A stretch of 64,000 nt of DNA, taken from assembly GCF_030811595.1 (NCBI RefSeq), contig NZ_JAUSRB010000002.1, positions 4,898,001-4,962,000 on the forward strand. Reading direction: 5' to 3'. Both the position numbers and the translations under genes were made by a program. Source of the DNA: Streptosporangium brasiliense. GTDB taxonomy: Bacteria > Actinomycetota > Actinomycetes > Streptosporangiales > Streptosporangiaceae. The notes beneath the pieces were generated by a model. The model was given only the letters and a program-made list of their open reading frames with translations, was not told the origin of the DNA and made no database searches. Position 1 is the stretch's first letter, and the number at the start of each line of letters is the position of its first letter. Of the stretch, positions 10,464-22,242 are shown in pieces.

Positions 10464-11416
10464 TGCGGGAGCCGTACATGGTCCGGGCGGCGGGGCTGCC
10501 GGAGCGGGTCACGGTCTACGAGGTCGGGCCCAGGGACGGGCTGCAGAACGAGCCGATGGTCGTCCCCGTCGAGGTCAAGGCCGAGTTCGTCGCCCGGCTG
10601 GCCGCCGCCGGGCACCGTGTCATCGAGACGACCAGCTTCGTGCACCCCAAGTGGGTGCCCCAGCTCGCCGACGCCTCGGAGCTGCTGGCGGGCATGGAGC
10701 GGGTGCCCGGGGTGCGCTACCCGGTGCTGGTGCCGAACGAGCGCGGCCTCGACCGGGCGCTGGAGCACGGCGTCCAGGAGATCGCGGTCTTCGCCAGCGC
10801 CACCGAGACGTTCGCCCGCAAGAACCTCAACCGGACGCTGGAGTCGCAGTTCGAGATGTTCGAGCCCGTGGTCGCGCGGGCGCTGGAGCACGGCCTGAAG
10901 GTCAGGGCGTACGTCTCGATGTGCTTCGGCGACCCGTGGGAGGGGCCCACGCCGATCGGCCAGGTGGTCGCCGTCGGCCGCAGGCTGCTCGACCTCGGCT
11001 GCGCCGAGCTGTCGCTGGGCGACACCGTCGGCGTCGGCACCCCGGGGCACGTGGCCGCGCTGATCGGAGCCTTCGGCGGACCCTCCCGCCTGGCGGTGCA
11101 CTTCCACGACACCTACGGCCAGGCGCTGGCCAACACCCTCGCCGCCCTCCGCGAGGGCGTGACCGTGGTGGACGCCTCCACCGGAGGCATCGGCGGCTGC
11201 CCGTACGCCGAGAGCGCCACCGGCAACCTCGCCACCGAGGACCTGGTGTGGATGCTGCACGGCCTCGGCGTCGAGACCGGACTGAACCTCGAATCGCTGG
11301 TGGAGACCAGCACCTGGCTGGCCGCCGAGCTCGGCCGGCCCAGCCCTTCACGGGTCGTCCAGGCCATGGGCACCGGCCCGGCCCGCCCGACGACCGACCG
11401 AAACGTCAAGGAGTGA
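10460..11416 (+). CDS. mvaB: hydroxymethylglutaryl-CoA lyase
   Basis: The protein cleaves HMG-CoA to acetoacetate and acetyl-CoA, the last step of leucine degradation. It is a TIM barrel of usual length (about 318 residues). The metal and catalytic blocks are present: EVGPRDGLQNE, HFHDTYGQ, and the glycine-rich GGIGGCPYAESATGN loop with the active-site cysteine. GGAGG lies 4 bases before the first ATG and 7 before the second (10463), and the latter may be the real start. The acyl-CoA dehydrogenase gene follows after 2 bases. Confidence 0.93.
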   Translation: MMREPYMVRAAGLPERVTVYEVGPRDGLQNEPMVVPVEVKAEFVARLAAAGHRVIETTSFVHPKWVPQLADASELLAGMERVPGVRYPVLVPNERGLDRALEHGVQEIAVFASATETFARKNLNRTLESQFEMFEPVVARALEHGLKVRAYVSMCFGDPWEGPTPIGQVVAVGRRLLDLGCAELSLGDTVGVGTPGHVAALIGAFGGPSRLAVHFHDTYGQALANTLAALREGVTVVDASTGGIGGCPYAESATGNLATEDLVWMLHGLGVETGLNLESLVETSTWLAAELGRPSPSRVVQAMGTGPARPTTDRNVKE

Positions 11417-11418
11417 CG

Positions 11419-12576
<1,158 letters not shown>

Positions 12577-12585
12577 GCCGCTGAC

Positions 12586-12626
12586 GCACCGGGCACCGGC
12601 GCTCCGCCCCGGCGGGCGCCCGGTGC
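12586..12626 (+). terminator. hairpin after the leucine operon
   Basis: GCACCGGGC (12586-12594) pairs with GCCCGGTGC (12618-12626), with further CCGG/CCGG pairing inside, 10 bases after the dehydrogenase stop. Confidence 0.65.
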
Positions 12627-12742
12627 TCGGTCGAAGGTGATGAGGGGCCGGAGCGGAGGTAAGAGACTGTGCTGTGACATCGCCCCGGTCTCGGCCGCCG
12701 CCCTTGCCGGAGTGCCGGCGGTCCGGCCGTTCCGTGCATGCG

Positions 12743-12816
<74 letters not shown>

Positions 12817-12968
12817 GTCGTCCCGCGCTCTCGGGCGGGACGGCACAACCTTAGCGCAGATGGGGCGAGCACGCGCACCGTGGTGTCATGGGCGCATTCC
12901 GGACAGGCGGTGCACGAGAAACGCCGTCCGAGGCGGCCGGGACCGGGCGGGGCCGGCTGTCACGCGCG

Positions 12969-13020
12969 GCCGGATGGTCCATGCGCCGCCGGACGGCCCA
13001 TGCGCCGCCGGACGGTCCGG
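12969..13020. repeat. 19-bp tandem repeat, about 2.7 copies
   Basis: Units GCCGGAYGGYCCATGCGCC start at 12969, 12988 and 13007 (the last one partial). Confidence 0.75.
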
Positions 13021-13090
13021 AAGCCGTTGCGCCGCGCAAACGCCCGCCCTGGCGGGACGGGGCTCGAAGGAGGCGCCGTCGCCCGTCTCC

Positions 13091-13117
13091 CGTCCTGAAC
13101 GCTCTCCGCTCAGGACG
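13091..13117 (-). terminator. hairpin downstream of the nucleosidase gene
   Basis: CGTCCTGA (13091-13098) and TCAGGACG (13110-13117) form an 8-bp stem with an 11-base loop just beyond the gene end at 13124. Confidence 0.6.
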
Positions 13118-13123
13118 GGGGGA

Positions 13124-13714
13124 TCAGGACTGACGGGCCAGGTGCCGGTCGGCCCAGTCGGCCAGGACCCGGGCGCAGTCGGACACCGACTCGCGCCAGC
13201 TCCTCGCCGCGCCGTCCCCCGCGTCGTCACTGACGTGCTTGACGACGCGGATCGGGACGTCGGCCCGGGCGGCGGCCGCGGCCAGGGCGTAGCCCTCCAT
13301 GTCGACCAGGTCCGCCCGGGCCGCGAGGCGCTCGCGCGCGGCCTCCTCCGCGATGAAGGCGTCGCCGGTCGCCAGGACCGGGCCGCCGTCCGCGTTCAGC
13401 GTCAGCGCCGCCCCGTAGGTCTCGCCGGTGAGGGTGCGCAGCAGGTCGGTGTCCAGGTCGTGCTGGATGACGGTGCCGATGACGTGGGTGCCCGTCCACC
13501 CCGGGCGCAGTGCCCCCGCGGTGCCCAGGTTGACGATGTGGGAGGGGTGGGGCCTGCGGGCGAGGACCGTGGCCAGCGCGACCGCGGCGTTGACCTTGCC
13601 CATGCCGGTGAGCAGCACCGGTAGGTCCAGGTCAAGGAACTGTGCCTCTTCCCTGACCGCGAGCACGAGCAGTGGGCGGTCAGCGGTGATTCTCCCGACG
13701 AGTTCCATGGCCAT
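13124..13714 (-). CDS. MTA/SAH nucleosidase-like phosphorylase-superfamily protein
   Basis: The 196-residue protein belongs to the purine/uridine phosphorylase superfamily. It shows the TGMGKVNAA glycine-rich block, LGTAGAL, and the nucleoside-binding VDMEGYALAAAA motif with a following acid (VSDDAGD). By family it hydrolyses or phosphorolyses a nucleoside such as 5'-methylthioadenosine or S-adenosylhomocysteine. The sequence does not fix the substrate. The start at 13714 has GAGGA upstream. A second ATG lies two codons later (13708). The gene is alone between a hairpin and a large spacer. Confidence 0.8.
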   Translation of the reverse strand: MAMELVGRITADRPLLVLAVREEAQFLDLDLPVLLTGMGKVNAAVALATVLARRPHPSHIVNLGTAGALRPGWTGTHVIGTVIQHDLDTDLLRTLTGETYGAALTLNADGGPVLATGDAFIAEEAARERLAARADLVDMEGYALAAAAARADVPIRVVKHVSDDAGDGAARSWRESVSDCARVLADWADRHLARQS

Positions 13715-14018
13715 ACGGTAGGTCCTCGCTCCGGTGGCTCCGATACCGGGTGGACCGTCGCTCCCGCGGCGTCCTCCGCCTCCTGACCCCGTGCCGGAAT
13801 GCCAGGACGCCGGAATGCCGGAATGCCGGAATGCCGGGAGACTCGGTGGCCGTCGCCGGGAGTCCCTCGGAGGTCGACGCTCCGCGCGTCGGCGTGCCGC
13901 CCGTGATCCGGGCCCGCGCCGGCCACGGGTGGCATGCCGGGCAGGTCGAGGGTTTCTGGCGGGCCGCCGGCGGACCGGATCGCCTCCTCGTGGCCGTCCC
14001 CGCGCGCCGGACGGGCGC
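13715..14018. other. 304-bp spacer between the nucleosidase and membrane-protein genes
   Basis: No gene is supported. It holds the promoter for the nucleosidase (minus strand) and a short tandem repeat at 13812-13835. Confidence 0.5.
13812..13835. repeat. 8-bp microsatellite, three perfect copies
   Basis: GGAATGCC occurs three times in a row at 13812, 13820 and 13828. A related GGAATGCC lies just upstream near 13797. Confidence 0.8.
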
Positions 14019-15152
14019 TCACCCGGCCTCCGGGGCCGTCCGCGTGCGATCCGGTGTGCCGGCGACGGCGCAGACCGGGCGGGTCCGGGCGGCGTAGGAG
14101 CGTGCGGCCACGAGGAGACCGATGCCCAGGCCGGCGAAGGCCAGGCCACCGAATTCGATCATCCACGGGCTGACGGTGCCGCCGCCGGACGAGAGCCCCT
14201 TCCCCCCGGCGAGGAGCACGGCGCCGGTGACGGTGAGCGCCGTCCCGTACAGGGCCAGCGTGACGCCGGTCAGCCAGGCCGGGATCAACGGCAGCAGGCG
14301 CGGCACCCGCCGCCCGGACAGCGGCAGGGTCCACCGGGGGAACACCTGCCCCCACGGGTACATCAGGCCCAGCATCAGGAACCAGGCGAGCATCGCCGCC
14401 AGCACGGTGAAGTCGACGCCCACCGACGCCAGCGCCCTCACCAGCCCCGACCCGCCGGCGCTCGACTCCCGCCACTGCCGGGCGGTGATGCCGAGGGCGT
14501 CACCGCCCAGCGTCCAGACGGTCTTGGTGATCGCCCACGGAAGGAGCCCGCACATGCCGGCGTATACGGCCACGCGGACCCTCACCGACGCCGTGGAGGC
14601 GGCCGGGTGGGCCAGCGGGCCGTCGATGCCGCCGGAATGCGCCCGGCCGCACCGCGGGCACCGGCCGCGCAGCCGCCGCCGGAAGGACAGGCCGGTGACC
14701 AGCAGCAGCCCGGCGCCGGCGGTGTCCAGCAGCAGGTGGGTCAGGCCGGCGCCGCCCGACTCCACTCCGGATCCCGAGATCAGGAACACGAACTCGACCG
14801 GCGCGCCGAAGGTGCCCAGGACGAACACCGGGATCACGGCGCTCAGCGCCGCCCCCACCGCCACCCGGCCGGGCCCACCGCGGACACGGGTGCCGGCCAG
14901 GCAGGCCCCGGCGGCCAGGACCGCCAGGCCCGCCAGGGCGAGCTGAGCGGCGGGCGGCAACGGACGGTTTGCGAACGGCAAGGCTGTTCCGGTCACCACC
15001 CAGGCGACCTGGACGGCGGCGTACAGCACCCCCCACGCCGCCGCGGCGTAGGGCGCCCACAACGGCCACCGGCGCCAGCGCGCCGTCCACCCCGGGTCCC
15101 CGGACAGTGGCCAGGGGCCACCCGGCGCCTGAGAGTCCGCAGGGGCAGTCAT
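14019..15152 (-). CDS. polytopic membrane protein with a CxxC motif, unknown function
   Basis: No family is recognised with confidence. The 377-residue product has about nine to ten hydrophobic helices. Between two central helices is a cytoplasmic-looking loop with CPRCGRAHSGG, a single zinc-ribbon-like CxxC knuckle. GGAGG sits 5 bases before the ATG at 15152. An ATG at 15155 and one at 15179 are in frame but less well placed. No cotranscribed neighbour is close, so context gives no role. Confidence 0.7.
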   Translation of the reverse strand: MTAPADSQAPGGPWPLSGDPGWTARWRRWPLWAPYAAAAWGVLYAAVQVAWVVTGTALPFANRPLPPAAQLALAGLAVLAAGACLAGTRVRGGPGRVAVGAALSAVIPVFVLGTFGAPVEFVFLISGSGVESGGAGLTHLLLDTAGAGLLLVTGLSFRRRLRGRCPRCGRAHSGGIDGPLAHPAASTASVRVRVAVYAGMCGLLPWAITKTVWTLGGDALGITARQWRESSAGGSGLVRALASVGVDFTVLAAMLAWFLMLGLMYPWGQVFPRWTLPLSGRRVPRLLPLIPAWLTGVTLALYGTALTVTGAVLLAGGKGLSSGGGTVSPWMIEFGGLAFAGLGIGLLVAARSYAARTRPVCAVAGTPDRTRTAPEAG

Positions 15153-15337
15153 CATGACCTCCAGATGTTCCACGACCATTGACCCCAAGATCGCCCAGCG
15201 CCCATGGCGGTCACCTCCCCCACGCGGGCCAGCCGCTTCCCCCGCCCGGGGGAGCCCGGGGGAGCCCGGAGGGGAAGGCGCGGCCACGCCGGCGGGGCCG
15301 CCACAGCTCAGGGGCTGCCGTGGCCACGCGTCCGTCC

Positions 15338-15443
15338 CGGGCCGGGAGCCGTACTCTCTATGCCGCGTCCGTGGCCGTGAGCCTCCGTGCCGGGCCGGGA
15401 GCCGTATCCTCTACGCCGCGTCCGTGGACGCGAGTCCCCGTGC
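15338..15443. repeat. two tandem copies of a 53-bp unit
   Basis: Copies at 15338-15390 and 15391-15443 differ at only a few bases. Each starts CGGGCCGGGAGCCGTA. The core CGGGAGCCGTA also occurs three times in the mccA-lyase junction. Confidence 0.85.
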
Positions 15444-15458
15444 CAGGCCGGGGTGTGA

Positions 15459-16928
<1,470 letters not shown>

Positions 16929-16948
16929 CCCGGTGGCGCGGTCGGGGC

Positions 16949-16994
16949 CCGGTACGGCTCGCGTGGAACGTGCTCCCCGCGTGAGCCGTACCGG
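16949..16994 (+). terminator. hairpin after the cellulase gene
   Basis: CCGGTACGGCTC (16949-16960) pairs perfectly with GAGCCGTACCGG (16983-16994), 20 bases after the stop. Confidence 0.7.
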
Positions 16995-17268
16995 CTGTCC
17001 CCGTCTCCGGGAGATCCGGATCCGGGAGATCCGGGGCCCGGCGGCCTGACCGGGGACCGGGGGGACCACCGCCCGCGGCCGCGGATACCGGGGGAGCGAG
17101 GTCCGGAAGCCGGGGGACGGCTCCGGGGAGCGAGGGCGGGGCGGAGCCGGCGCCGCCGGCCCGGGATCGGGGTGGCCAGGCGCCCACCTGCGGGTATGAC
17201 CTCGGTGTCCTGGCCTCGGGGGAGGGGCGGGCCGAGACCCCCGCCGGCGAGCGGGGCTTCGACGGGGA
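16995..17268. other. spacer between the cellulase terminator and the permease gene
   Basis: It is G-rich with reiterations of CCGGGAGATCCGG near 17010-17030 and no supported gene. It should carry the permease promoter, but none is clear. Confidence 0.4.
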
Positions 17269-19221
17269 GTGGCGGCATTGGGTGGGAGCCCGGACGGGGC
17301 GGGGCCGGAGGGCGCGAGCGCGTGGGGACGGCTGTCGCGGTGGCTGCTGGCGGAGCCCTCCCCGAGGGCGCACGCGACCGCGCGCGAGGAGCACCCGTGG
17401 TGGCGCGTCATGTGCCTCACCGGGGTGGACTACTTCTCGACCCTGGGCTACCAGCCGGGGATCGCCTTCCTGGCCGCGGGCGTGCTGTCGCCGGTCGCCA
17501 CGCTGGTCCTGGTCGCGGTGACGCTGCTGGGCGCGCTGCCGGTCTACCGCCGCGTCGCGGCCGAGAGCCCGCACGGGCAGGGCTCCATCGCCATGCTCCA
17601 GCGCCATCTGCCCCGGTGGCGGGGCAAGCTCCTGGTGCTGGTCCTGCTGGGCTTCATGGCGACCGACTTCATCATCACCATCACGCTGTCGGCGGCGGAC
17701 GCCACCGCCCACGTCATCGAGAACCCCTTCACCCCGCACCTCCTGCAGGGGCACCGGATCGGTCTCACGCTGCTGTCGGTCGCGCTGCTCGGCGGGGTCT
17801 TCCTCGGCGGCTTCGGCGAGGCCATCGGCATCGCGGTGGGCCTGGTCGGCGTCTACCTGCTGCTCAACCTGGTCATCGTGGTGGCGTCCGCGCAGCGCGT
17901 CCTCGCCCGGCCCGAGACCGTCGCCGGCTGGGAGAACCTGCTGACCGCGCACTACTCCAGCCCGCTGGCCATGATCGGGGTGGCGCTGCTGGTCTTCCCG
18001 AAGCTGGCGCTGGGGCTGTCGGGCTTCGAGACCGGCGTCGCGGTGATGCCCCTGGTGCGGGGCTCGGAGGGCGACGATCCCGAGCGTCCGGCGGGCCGGA
18101 TCCGGGGGACCAGGCGGCTGCTCACCGCCGCCGCGCTGATCATGAGTTTCTTCCTCGTCTCCAGCAGCGTCATCACGGCGCTCCTCATCCCGCCGGAGGA
18201 GTTCCAGCCGGGCGGCAGGGCCAACGGCCGCGCCCTGGCCTATCTCGCCCACGAACACCTCGGAGCGGTCTTCGGCACCTGCTACGACGTCAGCACGATC
18301 ACGATCCTGTGGTTCGCCGGCGCCTCGGCCATGGCGGGCCTGCTGTCGATCGTGCCGCGTTACCTGCCCCGGTACGGCATGGCGCCGCAGTGGACGGCCG
18401 CGGCCCGTCCCCTGGTGCTGGTCCTCACCGCCGTCGCGGCCGCCATCACGATCATTTTCAGGGCCGACGTCGACGCCCAGGGCGGCGCGTACGCCACGGG
18501 CGTGCTCGTGGTGATCCTCTCCGCGGCCCTGGCCGTCACCCTGTCGGCCCGTTCCCGGGGCGAGCGCGGCGGAGCGGTCGCCTTCGGCGCGATCACGCTG
18601 GTGCTGGCCTACACCACCGTCGCCAACGTTTTCGAGCGCCCCGAAGGCATCAAGATCGCGTCGTTCTTCATCGCGGCGATCATCGTCACGTCCTTCGTCT
18701 CGCGGGCCAGCCGGTCGCTGGAGCTGCGGGTGGAGGAGGTGACGCTCGATCCCGGCGCCCGGCCGTACGTCGAGAAGGCGGCCGCGTCGGGCCGGCTGCT
18801 GCTGATCGCCGACAACCCGGACGACAGGGACCACCTGGGCTACCGGGAGAAGGAACGGCGGGCGCGCGAGCTGCACCACCTGCCCTGGGACGTCCCGGTG
18901 CTCTTCCTGGAGGTGACGGTGACCGACGCCTCGGAGTTCACCGCCAGGCTCGTGGTCAGGGGCGAGGAGCGGGAGGGCCACCGCGTCCTGGCCACCCGGA
19001 GCCCGGCGGTCCCCAACGCGATCGCCGCAGTCCTGCTCCACCTGCGGGACCGCACCGGCCTCATCCCGCAGATCTTCTTCCACTGGACCGAGGGCAACCC
19101 GGTGGTCGCCCTGCTCGGCTATCTCGTCCTCGGCGAGGGCGACGTCCCCGCGCTGACCCGGGAGATCCTCAGGAGGGCCGAACCGCGTCCGGACCGCCGG
19201 CCGCGGGTCCACGTCGGCTGA
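17269..19221 (+). CDS. APC-superfamily amino-acid/cation permease with long C-terminal domain
   Basis: The 650-residue membrane protein has about 12 transmembrane helices (residues 50-490) and a soluble C-terminal domain (about 490-640). It opens with the conserved [20 protein letters not shown] segment typical of a large actinobacterial APC permease family related to KUP/amino-acid transporters. The substrate cannot be read from the sequence. The chosen GTG start directly follows GGGGA. That is very tight spacing, and a start slightly further downstream is possible. Its 3' end overlaps the convergent MarR gene by 53 bp. Confidence 0.82.
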   Translation: MAALGGSPDGAGPEGASAWGRLSRWLLAEPSPRAHATAREEHPWWRVMCLTGVDYFSTLGYQPGIAFLAAGVLSPVATLVLVAVTLLGALPVYRRVAAESPHGQGSIAMLQRHLPRWRGKLLVLVLLGFMATDFIITITLSAADATAHVIENPFTPHLLQGHRIGLTLLSVALLGGVFLGGFGEAIGIAVGLVGVYLLLNLVIVVASAQRVLARPETVAGWENLLTAHYSSPLAMIGVALLVFPKLALGLSGFETGVAVMPLVRGSEGDDPERPAGRIRGTRRLLTAAALIMSFFLVSSSVITALLIPPEEFQPGGRANGRALAYLAHEHLGAVFGTCYDVSTITILWFAGASAMAGLLSIVPRYLPRYGMAPQWTAAARPLVLVLTAVAAAITIIFRADVDAQGGAYATGVLVVILSAALAVTLSARSRGERGGAVAFGAITLVLAYTTVANVFERPEGIKIASFFIAAIIVTSFVSRASRSLELRVEEVTLDPGARPYVEKAAASGRLLLIADNPDDRDHLGYREKERRARELHHLPWDVPVLFLEVTVTDASEFTARLVVRGEEREGHRVLATRSPAVPNAIAAVLLHLRDRTGLIPQIFFHWTEGNPVVALLGYLVLGEGDVPALTREILRRAEPRPDRRPRVHVG

Positions 19222-19705
19222 GGGACGCCGGACGCCCCGGCGGCTCGTCGGCCGCCCTCATCACCGCCGCGGCCTTCGACATGATCCGCGCCATGGCCCG
19301 GAGCTCCTCGGGGGTGAGCTGGTCGATCAGGAAGGCGCGGACGACGGCCACGTGACCCGGCGCCGTCCGCTCCAGGCAGCGCACGCCCTCCTCGGTGAGC
19401 ACGGCGAGGACCCCGCGTTCGTCGGAGGGGCAGGTCGTCCGCTCGACGAGCCCGAGCTTCTCCAGCTGGCCGATCTGATAGGTGAGCCCGCTTTTGGACA
19501 CGACCGTCTTACGCGCGAGCTCGGTCATCCGCAAGCGCCGCTCGGGGGCGGCCGAGAGTTTGGCGAGGATCTCGTACTGGGCGTGGGTGAGCCCGGAGTC
19601 GGCCTTCAGCTGCTCCTCGACGCGCCGCTCCAGCAGATGCGTCGCGGTGACGTACGCAATCCAGGCCTCCAGTTCGACCTCGCTGAGCCATCTCGTGTCC
19701 TTCAC
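19169..19705 (-). CDS. MarR-family regulator
   Basis: The 178-residue protein has a winged helix (about residues 40-110; [55 protein letters not shown]) typical of MarR regulators. It is divergent from a DoxX gene with an intergenic GTTCAAATTTGAAC palindrome, a layout common in actinobacteria in which the regulator represses the DoxX gene. The C-terminal 25 residues are low complexity and overlap the permease gene. Confidence 0.88.
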   Translation of the reverse strand: MKDTRWLSEVELEAWIAYVTATHLLERRVEEQLKADSGLTHAQYEILAKLSAAPERRLRMTELARKTVVSKSGLTYQIGQLEKLGLVERTTCPSDERGVLAVLTEEGVRCLERTAPGHVAVVRAFLIDQLTPEELRAMARIMSKAAAVMRAADEPPGRPASLSRRGPAAGGPDAVRPS

Positions 19706-19723
19706 CGCCTCATTCTACGGGTT

Positions 19724-19767
19724 GTTCAAATTTGAACTGACGGCTAGGGTGTGGTTCAAATTCAAAC
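19724..19767. promoter_or_regulatory. MarR operator pair
   Basis: GTTCAAATTTGAAC (19724-19737) is a perfect palindrome, and GTTCAAATTCAAAC (19754-19767) is a near copy 30 bp on. Both lie in the short space between marR and doxX starts, so one regulator dimer at each could control both genes. Confidence 0.75.
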
Positions 19768-19784
19768 AAACAGAAGGAGTCGCC

Positions 19785-20216
19785 ATGCTTGACCGGCTAC
19801 GGTCCATTGCCCTGCTGGTGGGACGGATCGGCATCGGAGTGATCTTCTTCGTCCACGGTTGGCAGAAGTTCACGACGATGGGGCTGGGCGGGGTGACGGC
19901 CTTCTTCGACTCGCTGGGGATCCCGCTGGCGGGCGTGGCGGCGCCGGCGGTGGCCGTGCTCGAGGTCGTCGGCGGGATCGCGCTCATCCTGGGCGCGGGG
20001 CTGCCGGTCTTCGGCTCCCTGCTCGTGCTGAACATGATCGGCGCGATCGTGTTCGTCCACGGCGCGAACGGGTTCGCGGTGGACAAGGGCGGCTACGAGT
20101 TCGTCCTCGCCCTGGCCGCCGCCACCCTGGCCATCGCCTTCAGCGGCGGCGGCGCCCTCGCCGTCGACAGCCTCTGGCAGCGGCGCTCGGCCCCCGTCCC
20201 CGTGTCCGCGGCCTAG
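19785..20216 (+). CDS. DoxX-family membrane protein
   Basis: The 143-residue protein has four transmembrane helices and the DoxX hallmark of an R-x-G-x-G-x-x-F-x-x-H-G-x-x-K pattern in helix 1 (RIGIGVIFFVHGWQKF). DoxX proteins are linked to redox and thiol stress, and in mycobacteria one forms a membrane oxidoreductase complex. Here the function is only inferred. AGAAGGAG precedes the ATG. It is under the adjacent MarR operators. Confidence 0.88.
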   Translation: MLDRLRSIALLVGRIGIGVIFFVHGWQKFTTMGLGGVTAFFDSLGIPLAGVAAPAVAVLEVVGGIALILGAGLPVFGSLLVLNMIGAIVFVHGANGFAVDKGGYEFVLALAAATLAIAFSGGGALAVDSLWQRRSAPVPVSAA

Positions 20217-20330
20217 GCGGCACCCGGCGCGGACCGGTGGCCGGGCCGGCCGCACCGCGTCATCGGCTCCCCGGGCCGCGACGGGCCGGGGCCGGACGTG
20301 CGTCCGCGAGGTGTGCCCGGCCGGTCCGCG

Positions 20331-20437
20331 CCGTCAGGTCTCCCGGCCCCGGCGGGCGGGGAACCTCGGCGCGCGCCCGGGGCCGGGCCGTCAGGCTCCC
20401 CGGCCCCGGCGGGCGGGGAACCTCGGCGCGCGCCCCG
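20331..20437. repeat. two tandem copies of a 57-bp unit
   Basis: Copies start at 20331 and 20388 (the second is truncated at about 50 bases). Both contain GGCGGGCGGGGAACCTCGG. They fill most of the gap between doxX and the convergent gene ending at 20454, and no gene is present there. Confidence 0.85.
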
Positions 20438-20453
20438 CGGGCGGCTCCCGTGG

Positions 20454-22178
20454 TCAGCTGGGGAGCTGGGCGTCCAGGCGGTAGCCGTCCACGGTGACGT
20501 AGACCTGGTCGCCCGGCCGGGCGTTCAGGCGCATCAGCACCGGTTGGAGGGAGTCGAAGACCGGGTGGTCGCGCCAGACCAGCACCACCGCGTTGTCGCC
20601 GGGGCCGGTCACCGACAGCAGCGTGCCGGGACGCATGCCGAGCTGGGTGGCATACCCCTCCGGGACCGCCACCGGACCGCCCCGCAGGTGCTCGCTGGTC
20701 ACCTCGATCCGCTGCCAGCGGCTGGGATCGGTGGCCGGGGTGGTCTGCGGGTGCAGCGGGGCGCGCTGGCTGGTGATCAGGTGGGGCCGGGTGTTGCCGC
20801 CGGACAGGGCCGACAGCGTGGCCAGGGCGGCGCGGGGGTCGATGGAGCCGGCGCTCACCTGCGGGATGGGCTGGCCGCCGCGGTGGTGGTGGCCGTTGGC
20901 CCCCGGTGTGCGGCGGGGGAGCTGCTTGCCGCCCTCGGAGGCGGCCTCCTGGGAGGAGGTCTCCTCCTCACGGGTGGCGGTGCTGGCCAGCGCGTCCAGC
21001 CAGGCCTGCGCGGAGTGGGTGCGGATGCCGAGCTGGTGCTCCATGAGCGCCACCACGTCGGCGTCGGCGGGTTTGCCCGCCAGCAGCTGCCGGGTGCGGT
21101 CGCGCAGGCCCCCCAGGTCGCCGACGACGAGCCAGCCGTCCTGGAGCCGCCGGTCGGGCATGAGGGTGACCAGCACCCGCCAGAGCGGAGCGCGGAGCGC
21201 GGGGACCTCGACGGGGTGCGCGGGATCGGCGCCGATGAGCTGTTCCTGCGTGGCGGCGGCGCCCAGCCACTCGGTGAGCCCGAACATGTGACCGGTGAGC
21301 GGGGCGGACTCCGAGGAGCGCAGCCAGAGCAGGACGCGCTCCTCGGCGGCGCGCTGGGCCATGGACAGCGCGTCGCGGTCGGCGTTCAGCTTGTGCGCCA
21401 GCGCGCGCAGGCTGATCGGGTCGACGGCGAACAGGCGCTCCACGGCGACCGCGCGCTCCAGCGGGCCCCAGTCGCGGAACATGTTGTCCACCAGGCGGAC
21501 CAGCGGGTAGTCGCTGAGGTTGACCTGGGGCTCGGGAGCCGGCGCCTGCTGCGGCACCGGCGGCGCCTGCTGCGGCATGGACGGCTGTTGCGGCGCGGAG
21601 GGCGGCGGCACGGGCGTTTGCGACGGCATCGACGGCTGCTGCGGCATCGAGGGTGCCTGCGGCACGGAGGGCGCCTGGGGCGCCTGCTGCGCGGACGGGG
21701 CCTGCTGCTGCGCCGGGGCCGCCGCGGCGGCCGCCGCGGGCTGCTCGGTGACCACCGGGATCCGGCTGAGCACCTCGCGGAACATGGCGGTCACCACGAC
21801 CTCCGGCGCGGCGGGCGCCGAGGGGCCGCTCAGGTCTCCGGTGGTCAGGCGGCGCAGCCGGGACCAGCCGCCCAGCCCGGCGATGGCCGAGCGGGCGGGC
21901 TCGGACCAGCCGGGCAGGGTGGGGTCGACCGTGTGCACGTGCAGCGCGGGCAGCACGTCGCTCAGCGGCAGGTGGTCCCAGCGGGAGACCGAGAGCCGGG
22001 CCAGCCGGTCGCAGATCCAGTCGAGCCCGGCGGCGCCGAGGGCCTTGGGCAGGGTGACCGAGGACCACCAGCCCGCAGGCAGGCGGGGATCGGCCAGGGC
22101 TTCGGCGATCTGCTGTGGCCGGCTCCAGCGCAGGGCCGGGACCAGATCACTCAGGCAGATCGATGACTCGGCATCCAT
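20454..22178 (-). CDS. Pro/Gln-rich protein with sigma-region-4-like segment, unknown function
   Basis: I do not recognise a named family. The 574-residue product has an N-terminal globular part (1-140), a Pro/Gln/Ala-rich linker (146-217), and a helical domain starting LSDYPLVRLVDNMF. Residues about 240-287 read like the helix-turn-helix of sigma-70 region 4 (DPISLRALAHKLNADRDAL then AEERVLLWL). After another low-complexity stretch (410-440), a C-terminal beta-rich domain of about 85 residues (WQRIEVTSEHLRGG to the end) resembles a small barrel. There is no signal peptide or membrane helix. It reads towards doxX and lies downstream of psuK, 50 bases away. A DNA-binding or scaffold role is inference. 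Confidence 0.75.
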   Translation of the reverse strand: MDAESSICLSDLVPALRWSRPQQIAEALADPRLPAGWWSSVTLPKALGAAGLDWICDRLARLSVSRWDHLPLSDVLPALHVHTVDPTLPGWSEPARSAIAGLGGWSRLRRLTTGDLSGPSAPAAPEVVVTAMFREVLSRIPVVTEQPAAAAAAAPAQQQAPSAQQAPQAPSVPQAPSMPQQPSMPSQTPVPPPSAPQQPSMPQQAPPVPQQAPAPEPQVNLSDYPLVRLVDNMFRDWGPLERAVAVERLFAVDPISLRALAHKLNADRDALSMAQRAAEERVLLWLRSSESAPLTGHMFGLTEWLGAAATQEQLIGADPAHPVEVPALRAPLWRVLVTLMPDRRLQDGWLVVGDLGGLRDRTRQLLAGKPADADVVALMEHQLGIRTHSAQAWLDALASTATREEETSSQEAASEGGKQLPRRTPGANGHHHRGGQPIPQVSAGSIDPRAALATLSALSGGNTRPHLITSQRAPLHPQTTPATDPSRWQRIEVTSEHLRGGPVAVPEGYATQLGMRPGTLLSVTGPGDNAVVLVWRDHPVFDSLQPVLMRLNARPGDQVYVTVDGYRLDAQLPS

Positions 22179-22242
22179 CGGCGGACCGCAACCTCCCCAA
22201 AGTGACGCATGTGGCTAATGGTGCAGCCTACGCCGCAAGCTA

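Larger units (their letters stand above)
12817..13123. other. intergenic region between tRNA-Pro and the nucleosidase gene
   Basis: No gene is supported here. It should contain the promoter of the tRNA (minus strand), the 19-bp tandem repeats and the terminator hairpin of the nucleosidase gene. Confidence 0.5.

Noticed and set aside
7168-10512. Very long open frame antisense to the carboxylase genes.
   Set aside because: It is the mirror of two certain genes in a high-GC genome, has a meaningless Arg/Gly/Val/Asp-rich translation and no ribosome site.
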